DNA from: Flavobacteriales bacterium
GTDB taxonomy: Bacteria; Bacteroidota; Bacteroidia; NS11-12g; UBA9320
Assembly: GCA_020635455.1 (NCBI GenBank)
Contig: JACJZT010000008.1
Location: 124,001-188,000 of the forward strand
Direction: 5' to 3'
Length of the DNA stretch: 64,000 bases
In this document: one piece after another, positions 16,328-24,848 of the stretch
Position numbering within the stretch: position 1 is the first letter of the stretch
Layout: every line of letters begins with the position of its first letter
Position numbers and translations under genes: made by a program
The notes under the pieces: model-generated
Told to the model about the DNA's origin: nothing
What the model saw: the letters and a program-made list of their open reading frames with translations, nothing else
Database searches by the model: none

Positions 16328-18160
16328 TCAACGATTATATGTTTGGTCTGACAAAGATTTCATAAAAAGTACAAGATCCTTCTTTTCCTTTACCGATAAT
16401 TGCAATGAATCAAAAGGTAACGTTTGATTCGGGATATCAAGACCAATTCCAACCCCGCCCCCTTTATGGTAAAAGTCTACAACCTGTTCGAGCGTATTAA
16501 AAACCCCATTGTGCATGTAGGGTGAGGTATATTCAATGTTGCGTATGGTTGGAGTTTTAAATGAATGCCTGTGAGCTTTGGTATGAGTCACAAAAAAATG
16601 GCCCAAGTCTTCATCAACCTGAATTGCATTCACGGATTCGGGAACTCCGATAACCTCAAACTCGCTTTTATTGAACAAAGGAGGCACCGTTCCGTTAAAT
16701 AAGGGAAAAAAGTGACAACTACCGCATAAAGCCTTACCGGCAAAAACGTTATAGCCATTTCTTTCGTCTAAACTCAATGCTTTTTTATCACCTTTTATAA
16801 ATTGATCGAACCGGCTGTTAAAACTTGTAAGTGTTTTTTCGTATTCGGTAATGGCCTTTTTAATGGCATACTGAGTAATGGCCGTGTCCGGTGTTCCATA
16901 AAACGCCTTTTGGAAAAGTTTGATGTAATCCGGTGACTTTTTCAGTTTAAGAATAATATCCGCAAAATTGCTTCGCATTTCTTTTGGATTAACAATTACT
17001 TCTTCCGCCTGACCTTCTAGTTGAAAGGTCCTGCCATCATGAAAAAAGGATTTCTGAAAAACCACATTCAGTAATGTGGGTGTGTTCCTGTCAACAAAAC
17101 CTTGGCCATCAATGGCTCTAGCCTTAGGTAATCCATCGGTGAACGACAGATCCGGAAAATGACAGGTAGAACATGAAACCTTGTTATTTCCTGAAAGTAG
17201 CGGATCGTTGAACAGTTTTTTGCCCAGAGCAGCCTGCAAGGGCTCCAATGGCGACGTTTCGTAATAAATTGAAAAGTAGCGCTTATCAAAACTTTTCTCA
17301 TTAAATAATGAACCCGATTGTAGGTCAAGGGCCTGTTTATTGGTATTCCAGGGTAATTCCAGAGATCTGTGGTATTTAACCATTTTTTTGTTCAATGGAT
17401 TGATGTATTTCAGAATAAATTCCAGCCGGTCGAAATCATAATAATTTGTTCCTTGCGTTAGATGTTCACGGGCTTCCTTTATAAGTAAATTCAGACTTTT
17501 AAAGATAAGACGAGACTTGTTTTTCGTATTCTGAGAACCATAAAAAGACAAGGCCATTTTTATACCATCCAGGGACCAGGCTATTTCCTTCAGGGCTGTT
17601 AAGGATATGGTGGCATCGTAACCATTCAGGCCCATTGAGGCAATTCTGTATAACTGTAGTTGCAACATTTCCAGAACCACGTAATCCGTCAGGTCGATCG
17701 TTGAATAATAGGATCTCAATCGTTCCAGTACTTCTTCCATATGGGTTATTTCCGTTTCAAGAAGAGTTAATTCCGGTTTTTCATCCATAAAAATCAGGGA
17801 TTCAAGTACCTGAAATCCCATCGGTTCGATCATTTCACTCGAAAGCTCATTTTCGTATTTCGGAACCAGAGGACCATTGATATAAAGTCTTGCTTCCTTA
17901 GGAGAAACAGTTTCTAAAAAAAACTCAATGTGTTTATAATATTCTCTGGATCTTGAGTAATAATATATCCTTTGATCTTTTTCATTTACCGCCTGAATTT
18001 GTTTCAGGTTAAGGATAATGGAGTCAAATTGTGAGGTCATCCATTTTCTTAATGGAACAATTGCGTTTTTATGCTCCTGCTGATCGTGGAGTTGAAATTG
18101 AAGCCCCACCAAACAAATTGTTAAAAGGGTTAAGATTGTGAATTTGAACTTCAATTTCAT
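16328..18160 (-). CDS. MauG-type dihaem cytochrome c peroxidase with long N-terminal domain
   Basis: Exported dihaem protein. Haem motifs are CSTCH (about residue 331) and CGSCH (about 476), with FTDGLPKARAIDGQGFVDRNTPTLLN and HTKAHRHSFKTPTIRN matching the CCP/MauG family. The N-terminus is a signal peptide or anchor (FTILTLLTICLVGLQFQL). The first ~300 residues before the first haem are a helical region outside the usual ~330-residue CCP core; it may be imelysin-like, but I cannot confirm that. Probable role is periplasmic peroxide reduction or protein oxidation. The promoter abuts the terminator of the preceding large gene. Confidence 0.85.
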   Translation of the reverse strand: MKLKFKFTILTLLTICLVGLQFQLHDQQEHKNAIVPLRKWMTSQFDSIILNLKQIQAVNEKDQRIYYYSRSREYYKHIEFFLETVSPKEARLYINGPLVPKYENELSSEMIEPMGFQVLESLIFMDEKPELTLLETEITHMEEVLERLRSYYSTIDLTDYVVLEMLQLQLYRIASMGLNGYDATISLTALKEIAWSLDGIKMALSFYGSQNTKNKSRLIFKSLNLLIKEAREHLTQGTNYYDFDRLEFILKYINPLNKKMVKYHRSLELPWNTNKQALDLQSGSLFNEKSFDKRYFSIYYETSPLEPLQAALGKKLFNDPLLSGNNKVSCSTCHFPDLSFTDGLPKARAIDGQGFVDRNTPTLLNVVFQKSFFHDGRTFQLEGQAEEVIVNPKEMRSNFADIILKLKKSPDYIKLFQKAFYGTPDTAITQYAIKKAITEYEKTLTSFNSRFDQFIKGDKKALSLDERNGYNVFAGKALCGSCHFFPLFNGTVPPLFNKSEFEVIGVPESVNAIQVDEDLGHFFVTHTKAHRHSFKTPTIRNIEYTSPYMHNGVFNTLEQVVDFYHKGGGVGIGLDIPNQTLPFDSLQLSVKEKKDLVLFMKSLSDQTYNR

Positions 18161-18167
18161 TCAGGAA

Positions 18168-18175
18168 CAAATTTA
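18168..18175 (-). promoter_or_regulatory. -7 promoter element TAAATTTG
   Basis: TAnnTTTG on the minus strand, 7 nt before the ATG of the dihaem peroxidase. The T-run of the upstream gene's terminator (18177-18184) ends one base before it, so termination and initiation share this spot. Confidence 0.55.
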
Positions 18176-18176
18176 T

Positions 18177-18221
18177 AAAAAAAAGACCGGCTCCATTTTC
18201 AATTGCTGGAAACCGGTCTTT
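18177..18221 (-). terminator. Rho-independent terminator of the metallophosphoesterase gene
   Basis: Inverted repeat of nine pairs, AAAGACCGG (18182-18190) with CCGGTCTTT (18213-18221), and a 22-nt loop. Read on the minus strand it is followed by a run of eight T. It lies 16 nt past the stop of the 1701-residue gene. Confidence 0.85.
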
Positions 18222-18237
18222 ATTGTGCCAGACTTTA

Positions 18238-21200
18238 CTAATTTTTCAAAATTGAAATTTTTTGCAGCATTTGGTAATCTTCAAAATACATTTTCACAAG
18301 ATAAATACCTTCTGTAATCTTAAGATCATCCGCATTGAAAAGATATTTTTGAGTTCCGGTTGCAACCTGTTCGCTGAATTGATGTACTCTTACTCCTTTC
18401 AGATCATAAATTTCAATGTTAACCATACCATCGTTTGGAACAGAATATTCAAGGGTGGTTTGATTGTTAAAAGGATTTGGATAGATTTTCAGGTTTGGAC
18501 CACCGTTACCATATTCTTCCCCATGCTTATTTACCAGAACCTTTGAATTGGTTCTCTTCTGCATTGGAGCACTTATGGTAATGTTGAAAACATCTGTAAT
18601 GCATCCAGAGCCATCCGTTACCACATACGTTGTATCGACTGTAGGTGAAACAGTTATGGTCTTGCTGGTTTTACTACCGGTATTCCAATTGTAATTCCCA
18701 ACCCAGGAAGCGGTAAGGTTTGTAGACTGTGCACTTGAGATGGTTAGATTGGTTGTTTTACTTACGTCTTTTACCATGGTAAAACGATCCCGGATATTTC
18801 CGTCCGCACATATCCATTTAGCATCAAGTCGGTTATCTTCAATTTCTATGGACATCGACCCACCGTTGGTAGCATCAGAGAAGTACATTGAATTGTGGGG
18901 AAAGCTAGCTTGTGTTCCACCAAGTTGGCCTGCAGAACCGGAAACTACGTAAACGGTGCCGTCATAATTGTTTGCAGAACTTTTGTGATAAGGACAAGAG
19001 TTGCTTGACCCATCGTATTTTGCACTTGATGAACTTAAATGATGCGTAGAAGCGTTAAAGGACGACTCGTTTCCATAATGCCCTTTCATAAGCTTACTTC
19101 TTTCATAGTCGTGACTGTGTCCACACAAGATCAGATCCACTTTGTAGCGTTCGAGAATTCGGATGAAATTTTGTCTGATATTTATCAATTCCGATTCAGA
19201 ATCAGAATTGTGAGATCCCATTGTATAGGGAGGGTGATGCCAATAAGCAATTTTCCAGCGGGAAGTATCGGCAGCCAGGTCTTGCTTTATCCACTGAACC
19301 TGTGGACCAAGCGTGTCGTAAAGCCTGTACTGATTTGATTCTTTTCCATACGAGTCGAGTGAAAGGAAATGAATATTTGCATGATTGTATGAATAAAATG
19401 CTTCAGTTCCCGATGCAACCCCACCAATCTGTCCATTGGTTGGAAGTGTAAACATATCGTAATAAGGCATATTATGAGTGTTCTGTAATGTAGAACTTTG
19501 AGCATAATCGTGGTTTCCCGGTGCAGGCCACAAATAGGCTTGCTTCATCATCTTGTTTTTATAAATATTGAAAAATTTGTCCTGAAATTCGTTGTCAAGT
19601 CCATTGCTGTAAGCATTGTCACCCAGCAATAGCCATACATCCGTAATATTATTTCCAATATAGGACTCATATCGATTCAATACATTTACCTGATTGGTTG
19701 AATTGTTTCCGCAATCGCCCACAACCCAGATTCTGGTTTTATCCTTGCTTCCTATTAATGGAGCCGTTTTAAAATAATTGGCAGCGTCCCCCTGAAGGGT
19801 TTGAGAAGTGGATCCGATCGAGTAGTAATAAACGGTATTTGGTGTAAGGTTGCTCAACTGAATTTCGTGCTCTGTTGTGCTTGTATTGTCTGATACGGTA
19901 TTGTTCAGATTGCTGGCGGAGGTACCGTAGCTTACTCTGGTATTGGTTGCATCTGCACTTCTCCATCGAATCACCACTGAACTGGATGTTCCCATTTGTA
20001 AATAAGGACCTCTGGTTAAGGTTGTGCTACCGGGAACTTTACCTACAAGTTCCAGATCAAAACTTATATCGGAGCTTGATGCGCTGGTTTGATGAATTTC
20101 AGCGGCTATTACGTTGGTTCCTGCTGTAAGACTTCCCGATGACAGGGTTGCCGTTTGCCAGGTATTTCCATCGTCACTTGCATTGGAGGCAAGTGTGTTG
20201 TACGAAACGGTCCCTGTTCCGAGATTGCTTCTGTATACTTCATTTCCATTGATGTACACAACAATTCCGTCATCTCTTTTCAATCTGAGGGAATAGCTGC
20301 TAAAAGATGACACATCCGCAACACTTATGGTTTTCCTAAAATACGTAGTAATGTATTTCGAACTTGAATTTGATCCGTAACTCACAACTGTAGTTTCGTC
20401 TCCGTCACCATATCCCAATTGTGCATTCCCTGACGCCCATGAAGCATCGTTAAAGGATGTACCTCTCCATGCCGTACCCTGATTTGAACCGTTATCAAGA
20501 TATTTCCAAGAATCCCCTTCCGTAATTAGGGTTTGATTTCCTATTGGTTGCGACTGTACTGAAAAATTCCAGCCTGTTGAAGTTGTAATTCCCTGAAAGG
20601 CATTATCTGCAAGATCGAGAAACACTCCTGATGGTATTTCAACATTGACATTAGCAGAATATGAGTAATTTGAAGTTGCTATACTAACAACCGATCCGGA
20701 GATACTTACATCCGATGAGGTCACAGCAATGGTTTGTACGACACTACCACCCTCTTTTATAAGAATGTTCCCTGAACCTTTTTTTACATCTTCCGAAAAG
20801 CTCAATTCCAGATCCGCTCCTATTGCAACACCGGTGGCGTCATCTGCAGGTAACAACTGACTTACAGAAGGAGGAATGGTATCTGGAGGAGGAGCCGATT
20901 CTATTGTGAAATTCCAAACGGTTGAACCGGAAATACCAGAAAAAGAATTGTTGTTTCCGTCTTTCACTACTCCTGATGCCATTTCAATATTTACAACTGT
21001 ACCAAATGTAAAATCGGCTGGATCAATGGATAAGGTTGCACCTGAAACTATAACCGCACTTGAATTTACGTCAATAGTTTGCGTAAGAGAACCATTTTCC
21101 TTAATAAGAATGGAACCGGTTCCCTTTTGAATGGCTTCATCGAACATAATGGACAAGTTACTTGAAATAAGCACGCCGGTTGAATTGTCTTCCGGACTTA

Positions 21201-23343
21201 ATAACACTACAGAAGGCGCTGTTGTGTCCGGTGGAGGCGCCGCTTCGGTGATAAAATTCCAGACACCTGAACCACTAATTCCTGCAAATGAATTATTATT
21301 CAGGTCTAAAACAACCCCGGATGCCATCTCAACATTAACCGATGCGCTAAATGAAAAATCTGAAGGGTTAATGTTTAATGTATTGCCTGATACGGTTACA
21401 GATCCTGAATTCACACTTATGGTCTGGGTTACACTGCCACCTTCCTTGATCAGGATGTTTCCTGTTCCTTTTTGTATGGCTTCATTAAAGGTAATGGACA
21501 AGTTGCTGTTGATCAGAACATCCGTTGAATTGTCGGCAGGTGAAAAAGAACTGACAACCGGTGGGTCCAGGTCGCCTGTATTACCAATTAATTCAAGGTC
21601 AAAGGAGATGTCAGAACTACTTCCGCTTCTTTGATGAATTTCAACAGCAATAACATTTGTTCCGGTAGTAAAATAAGATGCCGGTAAGTTGGTTGTGAAC
21701 CATGTGTTCCCGTCATCGCTGACTTCGGTTAATGCTTTCGTAGTATAGCTTATACTGCCGGTAGGCATATTATCTCTGTAACGCTCAACCCCATTAACAT
21801 AAACCACGATTCCATCGTCTCTTTTTACTCTCAGATCAAAGTCTGCAAAAATGGAAATGTTACCAATGTTTATTGATTTTCTGAAATAGGTTGTAATGTA
21901 CTTTTTCTTGCTATTTGACCCATAGCTTACTACAGTTGTTTCATCACCATCGCCGTAGCCAAGTTCTGCATAACCCGATTTCCATGAGCCATCGTTAAAA
22001 GTAGTGTTACGCCATGTAGTTCCCTGATTCGAGCCATTGTCGAGATATTTCCACAAGGACCCTGCAGCAATAATGGTTTGTGTGGGTGGCGGAGATGACT
22101 GAGTGGTAAAGTTCCAGGTGTTTGAATTGGTAATACCTGCAAAATCATTGTCACTCAGATCCGTAACAATGCCTAAGGGCATTTCAATATTTTCGGAAGC
22201 TCCAAATGAAAAATCAGCCGTATTGATCGTCATTACCGAACCATTGATGCTTACATCAGAAGAATTGATTGGAATGGTCTGAACCGTTGTACCGCTTTCT
22301 TTAACAAGAATGTTTCCTGTACCTTTTTTAATATCTTCATCAAAAGTTATGACCAGATCACTGTTTATCAAAACATTAGTAGCATCATCTGCCGGTAATA
22401 ATTGTGTGATCACCGGGGCAGTGTTGTCGGGTTCAGGAGCATCCTCAGTACTAAAATTCCAATCGGTTGATGAACTAATTCCTGCAAATGCATTATTCGC
22501 AAGATCCAAAAACACACCTGAGGCAAATTCAATATTTACAGATTCACTATAACTGAGATCTTGAGGGTTTATGGTAACCACGGAGCCAATAATACTAACG
22601 CTTCCCGAAGCAACGTCAATCGTTTGAACGGTTGTGCCACTTTCTTTAATCAATATGTTTCCACTTCCTTTTTTAACGTTTTCATTAAAAGTTAGCGTAA
22701 GATCGTTTGAAATGCTTACACCGGTAGAATTGTCAGAGGGATTTAAACTACTGATCAAAGGGGCGGTAACGTCGTTTCCGCTGGCAGTAAGTTGCAAATC
22801 AAAACTAATATCGGAACTGCTTCTGTTTGACTGATGTATTTCAACTGCAAGGTAATTGGTCCCGGAAACAAAACCGCTTTTATTCAATGTTGAACTAAAC
22901 CACGTATTGCCGTCGTCTGAAGCATCTCCTGAAGCGTTGGTTTTAAATCCTACAGAACCAGATGGCATATTGTTCCGGTATACTTCACTTCCATTTAGGT
23001 ATACGATAATGCCATCGTCTCTTTTTACCTGAAGGTTAAAATCGGTGTAAGTTGAAGGATTGTTGACTGTAAAGGCCTTTCTGAAATAGGTGGTTATGTA
23101 TTTGCGGTTGGACCGGCTTCCATAACTAACAACAGTAGTTTCATCACCATCTCCATAACCCAGTTCCGCATAACCCGACGACCAGGACGCGTCGTTAAAT
23201 GAAGTACTCGTCCAGGAAGTTCCCTGATCGGACCCGTCATCGAGATATTTCCATAAAGAACCTGAAGAAATAACGGTAGTTTGAGCATTTGAACCGGAAA
23301 TAAGAAGCATAACCGGTAAGCATAGTAAAAGAATTTTTTTCAT
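18238..23343 (-). CDS. Giant secreted purple-acid-phosphatase-like metallophosphoesterase with repeats
   Basis: 1701 residues with signal peptide and type IX sorting domain. Order: beta-sandwich module 1 (about 22-190, GSLWKYLDDGSDQGTSW), two Big_5-type Ig repeats (about 195-415), module 2 (about 420-585), three more Ig repeats (about 590-930), module 3 (about 935-1105), FnIII-like purple acid phosphatase N-domain (LTRGPYLQMGTSSSVVIRW), catalytic metallophosphoesterase (about 1190-1520), a PKD-like stretch, then LKIYPNPF and the sorting domain ending in LQKISILKN. Metal ligands are visible in VVGDCG, LLGDNAYSNG, PGNHDY, WHHPPY and GHSHDYERS. Likely a cell-surface or released phosphatase for organic phosphate. 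The repeats probably bind glycans or act as spacers. Confidence 0.9.
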   Translation of the reverse strand: MKKILLLCLPVMLLISGSNAQTTVISSGSLWKYLDDGSDQGTSWTSTSFNDASWSSGYAELGYGDGDETTVVSYGSRSNRKYITTYFRKAFTVNNPSTYTDFNLQVKRDDGIIVYLNGSEVYRNNMPSGSVGFKTNASGDASDDGNTWFSSTLNKSGFVSGTNYLAVEIHQSNRSSSDISFDLQLTASGNDVTAPLISSLNPSDNSTGVSISNDLTLTFNENVKKGSGNILIKESGTTVQTIDVASGSVSIIGSVVTINPQDLSYSESVNIEFASGVFLDLANNAFAGISSSTDWNFSTEDAPEPDNTAPVITQLLPADDATNVLINSDLVITFDEDIKKGTGNILVKESGTTVQTIPINSSDVSINGSVMTINTADFSFGASENIEMPLGIVTDLSDNDFAGITNSNTWNFTTQSSPPPTQTIIAAGSLWKYLDNGSNQGTTWRNTTFNDGSWKSGYAELGYGDGDETTVVSYGSNSKKKYITTYFRKSINIGNISIFADFDLRVKRDDGIVVYVNGVERYRDNMPTGSISYTTKALTEVSDDGNTWFTTNLPASYFTTGTNVIAVEIHQRSGSSSDISFDLELIGNTGDLDPPVVSSFSPADNSTDVLINSNLSITFNEAIQKGTGNILIKEGGSVTQTISVNSGSVTVSGNTLNINPSDFSFSASVNVEMASGVVLDLNNNSFAGISGSGVWNFITEAAPPPDTTAPSVVLLSPEDNSTGVLISSNLSIMFDEAIQKGTGSILIKENGSLTQTIDVNSSAVIVSGATLSIDPADFTFGTVVNIEMASGVVKDGNNNSFSGISGSTVWNFTIESAPPPDTIPPSVSQLLPADDATGVAIGADLELSFSEDVKKGSGNILIKEGGSVVQTIAVTSSDVSISGSVVSIATSNYSYSANVNVEIPSGVFLDLADNAFQGITTSTGWNFSVQSQPIGNQTLITEGDSWKYLDNGSNQGTAWRGTSFNDASWASGNAQLGYGDGDETTVVSYGSNSSSKYITTYFRKTISVADVSSFSSYSLRLKRDDGIVVYINGNEVYRSNLGTGTVSYNTLASNASDDGNTWQTATLSSGSLTAGTNVIAAEIHQTSASSSDISFDLELVGKVPGSTTLTRGPYLQMGTSSSVVIRWRSADATNTRVSYGTSASNLNNTVSDNTSTTEHEIQLSNLTPNTVYYYSIGSTSQTLQGDAANYFKTAPLIGSKDKTRIWVVGDCGNNSTNQVNVLNRYESYIGNNITDVWLLLGDNAYSNGLDNEFQDKFFNIYKNKMMKQAYLWPAPGNHDYAQSSTLQNTHNMPYYDMFTLPTNGQIGGVASGTEAFYSYNHANIHFLSLDSYGKESNQYRLYDTLGPQVQWIKQDLAADTSRWKIAYWHHPPYTMGSHNSDSESELINIRQNFIRILERYKVDLILCGHSHDYERSKLMKGHYGNESSFNASTHHLSSSSAKYDGSSNSCPYHKSSANNYDGTVYVVSGSAGQLGGTQASFPHNSMYFSDATNGGSMSIEIEDNRLDAKWICADGNIRDRFTMVKDVSKTTNLTISSAQSTNLTASWVGNYNWNTGSKTSKTITVSPTVDTTYVVTDGSGCITDVFNITISAPMQKRTNSKVLVNKHGEEYGNGGPNLKIYPNPFNNQTTLEYSVPNDGMVNIEIYDLKGVRVHQFSEQVATGTQKYLFNADDLKITEGIYLVKMYFEDYQMLQKISILKN
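20030..23330 (-). repeat. Alternating tandem modules within one gene (3 sandwich, 5 Ig-like)
   Basis: Three ~165-residue modules starting near 23280, 22080 and 20535 share GSxWKYLDxGSxQGTxW, LGYGDGDETTVVSYGS and VEIHQxxxSSSDISFDL. Five ~105-residue units share SxLxPxDxxTxVxIxxxLxxxFxExxxKGxGxILxKExG. They are diverged at DNA level, so this is protein-level duplication rather than recent DNA repeats. Antisense open frames here result from repeat composition. Confidence 0.85.
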
Positions 23344-23615
23344 AATTGCATTGGATCATTAATCTGAAAAATGGTGTATATATGACACTAATTTTCTTTC
23401 GCAATTATAGCTTTAAAAACAAAGTATTTGTTCTGAAATTAATTATTTTGTTATGAATAAAACTTAAAATATTATAAGTTTCTGAAAACCAGCGCAATTA
23501 TTTTTTATATAAAACAGAAAAAATTCATGTATAAATGCAATTCGCCTTTTGAAATACCTCTAAATTTTAATTAAATGAGTTCGAATCCTGCAAGAACTCT
23601 TCCCAATAAATTTAT
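23344..23615. other. AT-rich intergenic region
   Basis: 272 bp between two minus-strand genes. It holds the 5' region of the large metallophosphoesterase gene, with no exact TAnnTTTG box seen close to its ATG, and one 6-bp hairpin at 23577-23599. No small gene or RNA is apparent. Confidence 0.5.
23577..23599 (-). other. Short hairpin with tRNA T-arm-like sequence
   Basis: GAGTTC (23577-23582) pairs with GAACTC (23594-23599). It lies 17 nt past the stop of the DUF3179 gene and could be a weak terminator, though no T-run follows. On the plus strand it contains GTTCGAATCCTGC, which resembles a tRNA T-arm 3' half, but the complementary 5' stem is missing. Confidence 0.3.
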
Positions 23616-24767
23616 CTATTCAGATTCATAGATTTCAGAATCCGGAAAAAAGGCAAGATATGCAAAGGCAAAATGATTGCTATGTGGCAGTATCCACAGC
23701 TGCTTTCCTTTGCTTACCCCATCACGGCAAAAGCCGGTTATATCCCAGATAGAACCTGTCTGTTCATCCTTAAAATAATCTCCTTCCTTTTTAAAAGTTA
23801 AATTAACTCCATCCAGATAACTTCTAAAAGCAGTTGCTGAACCGGTTTTTCTTGAAGCCGATAAATTGTCCTCATCCAAAACCGAAACTGTTTCATCGTG
23901 GTAAAAGATCACGAATGCCATGTTATCGAAAACTTCATTAATAACCTGTTTTTTTCGAATCGCTTCAAAGGGATATATTTTGGTATGTCCTTCAACATGT
24001 ATATCCAGCACTCGCTCCAATGGCGGCAACCTCTTATCCAAAACCTCCGGCAAAAAATAAGCTGAATCGAAATTTGTTGAATTGTGATCCATGTGATAAA
24101 ATGGTCTGTGTTTATTCCTTTTATCTTTTTCCTTAATGGTTACCGGAGCCAGTATCAAACCATCCGGAAAACGGTCGAAGTAATCCTTTACCGAAATTAT
24201 CAAAGCACGCATCATCTTCAACTCGGTGCCGGCCATCTCACCAACGATCGCTTCTCCCATCAACTGTTCCCACCACGTTTCGGTTTGTCGGTCATACATT
24301 ATCATATCGTTGTGCATCAAAAGACCCGAAATTCCAAAATTCAGCAGTATGGATGAATCCTTCCATTTTACCCTGCGGTTAAAAACCATAGCTGCATTAC
24401 ACATCGGGCAATAGGTAACCATGATTTGCTCTCCTCCGCAACTATCGTTCGCAAGTTCATACATGGTAAGCAGACTAAGTGGATAGGCTTTTGCAACACC
24501 ATTGAAATTAATGCAGATCACCGGTTCGAATTCGTAATAATTAAATCCTTTGTCGTTTTTGTGAATAAATTCAGGATAGTTCATTGTCAGAATACCATCC
24601 TTCACCGTAGCTATGCTTAAATCCGACAAGGCTACATTGCTTTTGCTTGTGTCCGTTTTCCACTTATACGGGAGATTATGAGGGTTTTTGACCTGAGCAT
24701 GGGTGACCAAAAATGCAAACATCAATAATGCCACCGCAAAATATCTGTTAAAAAGTATTTTATACAT
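23616..24767 (-). CDS. DUF3179 domain-containing exported protein
   Basis: 383 residues with an N-terminal signal (YFAVALLMFAFLVTHA). The DUF3179 signature is clear: ICINFNGVAKAYPLSLLTMYE, then VTYCPMCNAAMVFNR with two cysteines, WWEQLMGEAIVGEM, and SGSIWDITG-like text (TGSIWDITGFCRDG). The biochemical function of the family is unknown. It lies directly downstream of the multihaem cytochrome gene (81 nt), and a -7 box 16 nt upstream of its ATG suggests an own promoter. A redox or metal-handling role is only suggested by this context. Confidence 0.85.
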   Translation of the reverse strand: MYKILFNRYFAVALLMFAFLVTHAQVKNPHNLPYKWKTDTSKSNVALSDLSIATVKDGILTMNYPEFIHKNDKGFNYYEFEPVICINFNGVAKAYPLSLLTMYELANDSCGGEQIMVTYCPMCNAAMVFNRRVKWKDSSILLNFGISGLLMHNDMIMYDRQTETWWEQLMGEAIVGEMAGTELKMMRALIISVKDYFDRFPDGLILAPVTIKEKDKRNKHRPFYHMDHNSTNFDSAYFLPEVLDKRLPPLERVLDIHVEGHTKIYPFEAIRKKQVINEVFDNMAFVIFYHDETVSVLDEDNLSASRKTGSATAFRSYLDGVNLTFKKEGDYFKDEQTGSIWDITGFCRDGVSKGKQLWILPHSNHFAFAYLAFFPDSEIYESE

Positions 24768-24783
24768 GAATTTAGTTTCAGAA

Positions 24784-24791
24784 CAAAATTA
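24784..24791 (-). promoter_or_regulatory. -7 promoter element TAATTTTG
   Basis: TAnnTTTG on the minus strand, 16 nt before the ATG of the DUF3179 gene, predicting a leader near 11 nt. Confidence 0.45.
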
Positions 24792-24848
24792 GAAGAATAT
24801 GAAACAATTTAAAATTAAATAATCCCCTAAGCCCTATATATGCCCTTT

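Noticed and set aside
21131..21634. 167-codon frame antisense to the metallophosphoesterase, with similar frames at 20876 and 22310
   Set aside because: They recur at equivalent places in the Ig-like repeats and are by-products of repeat composition.
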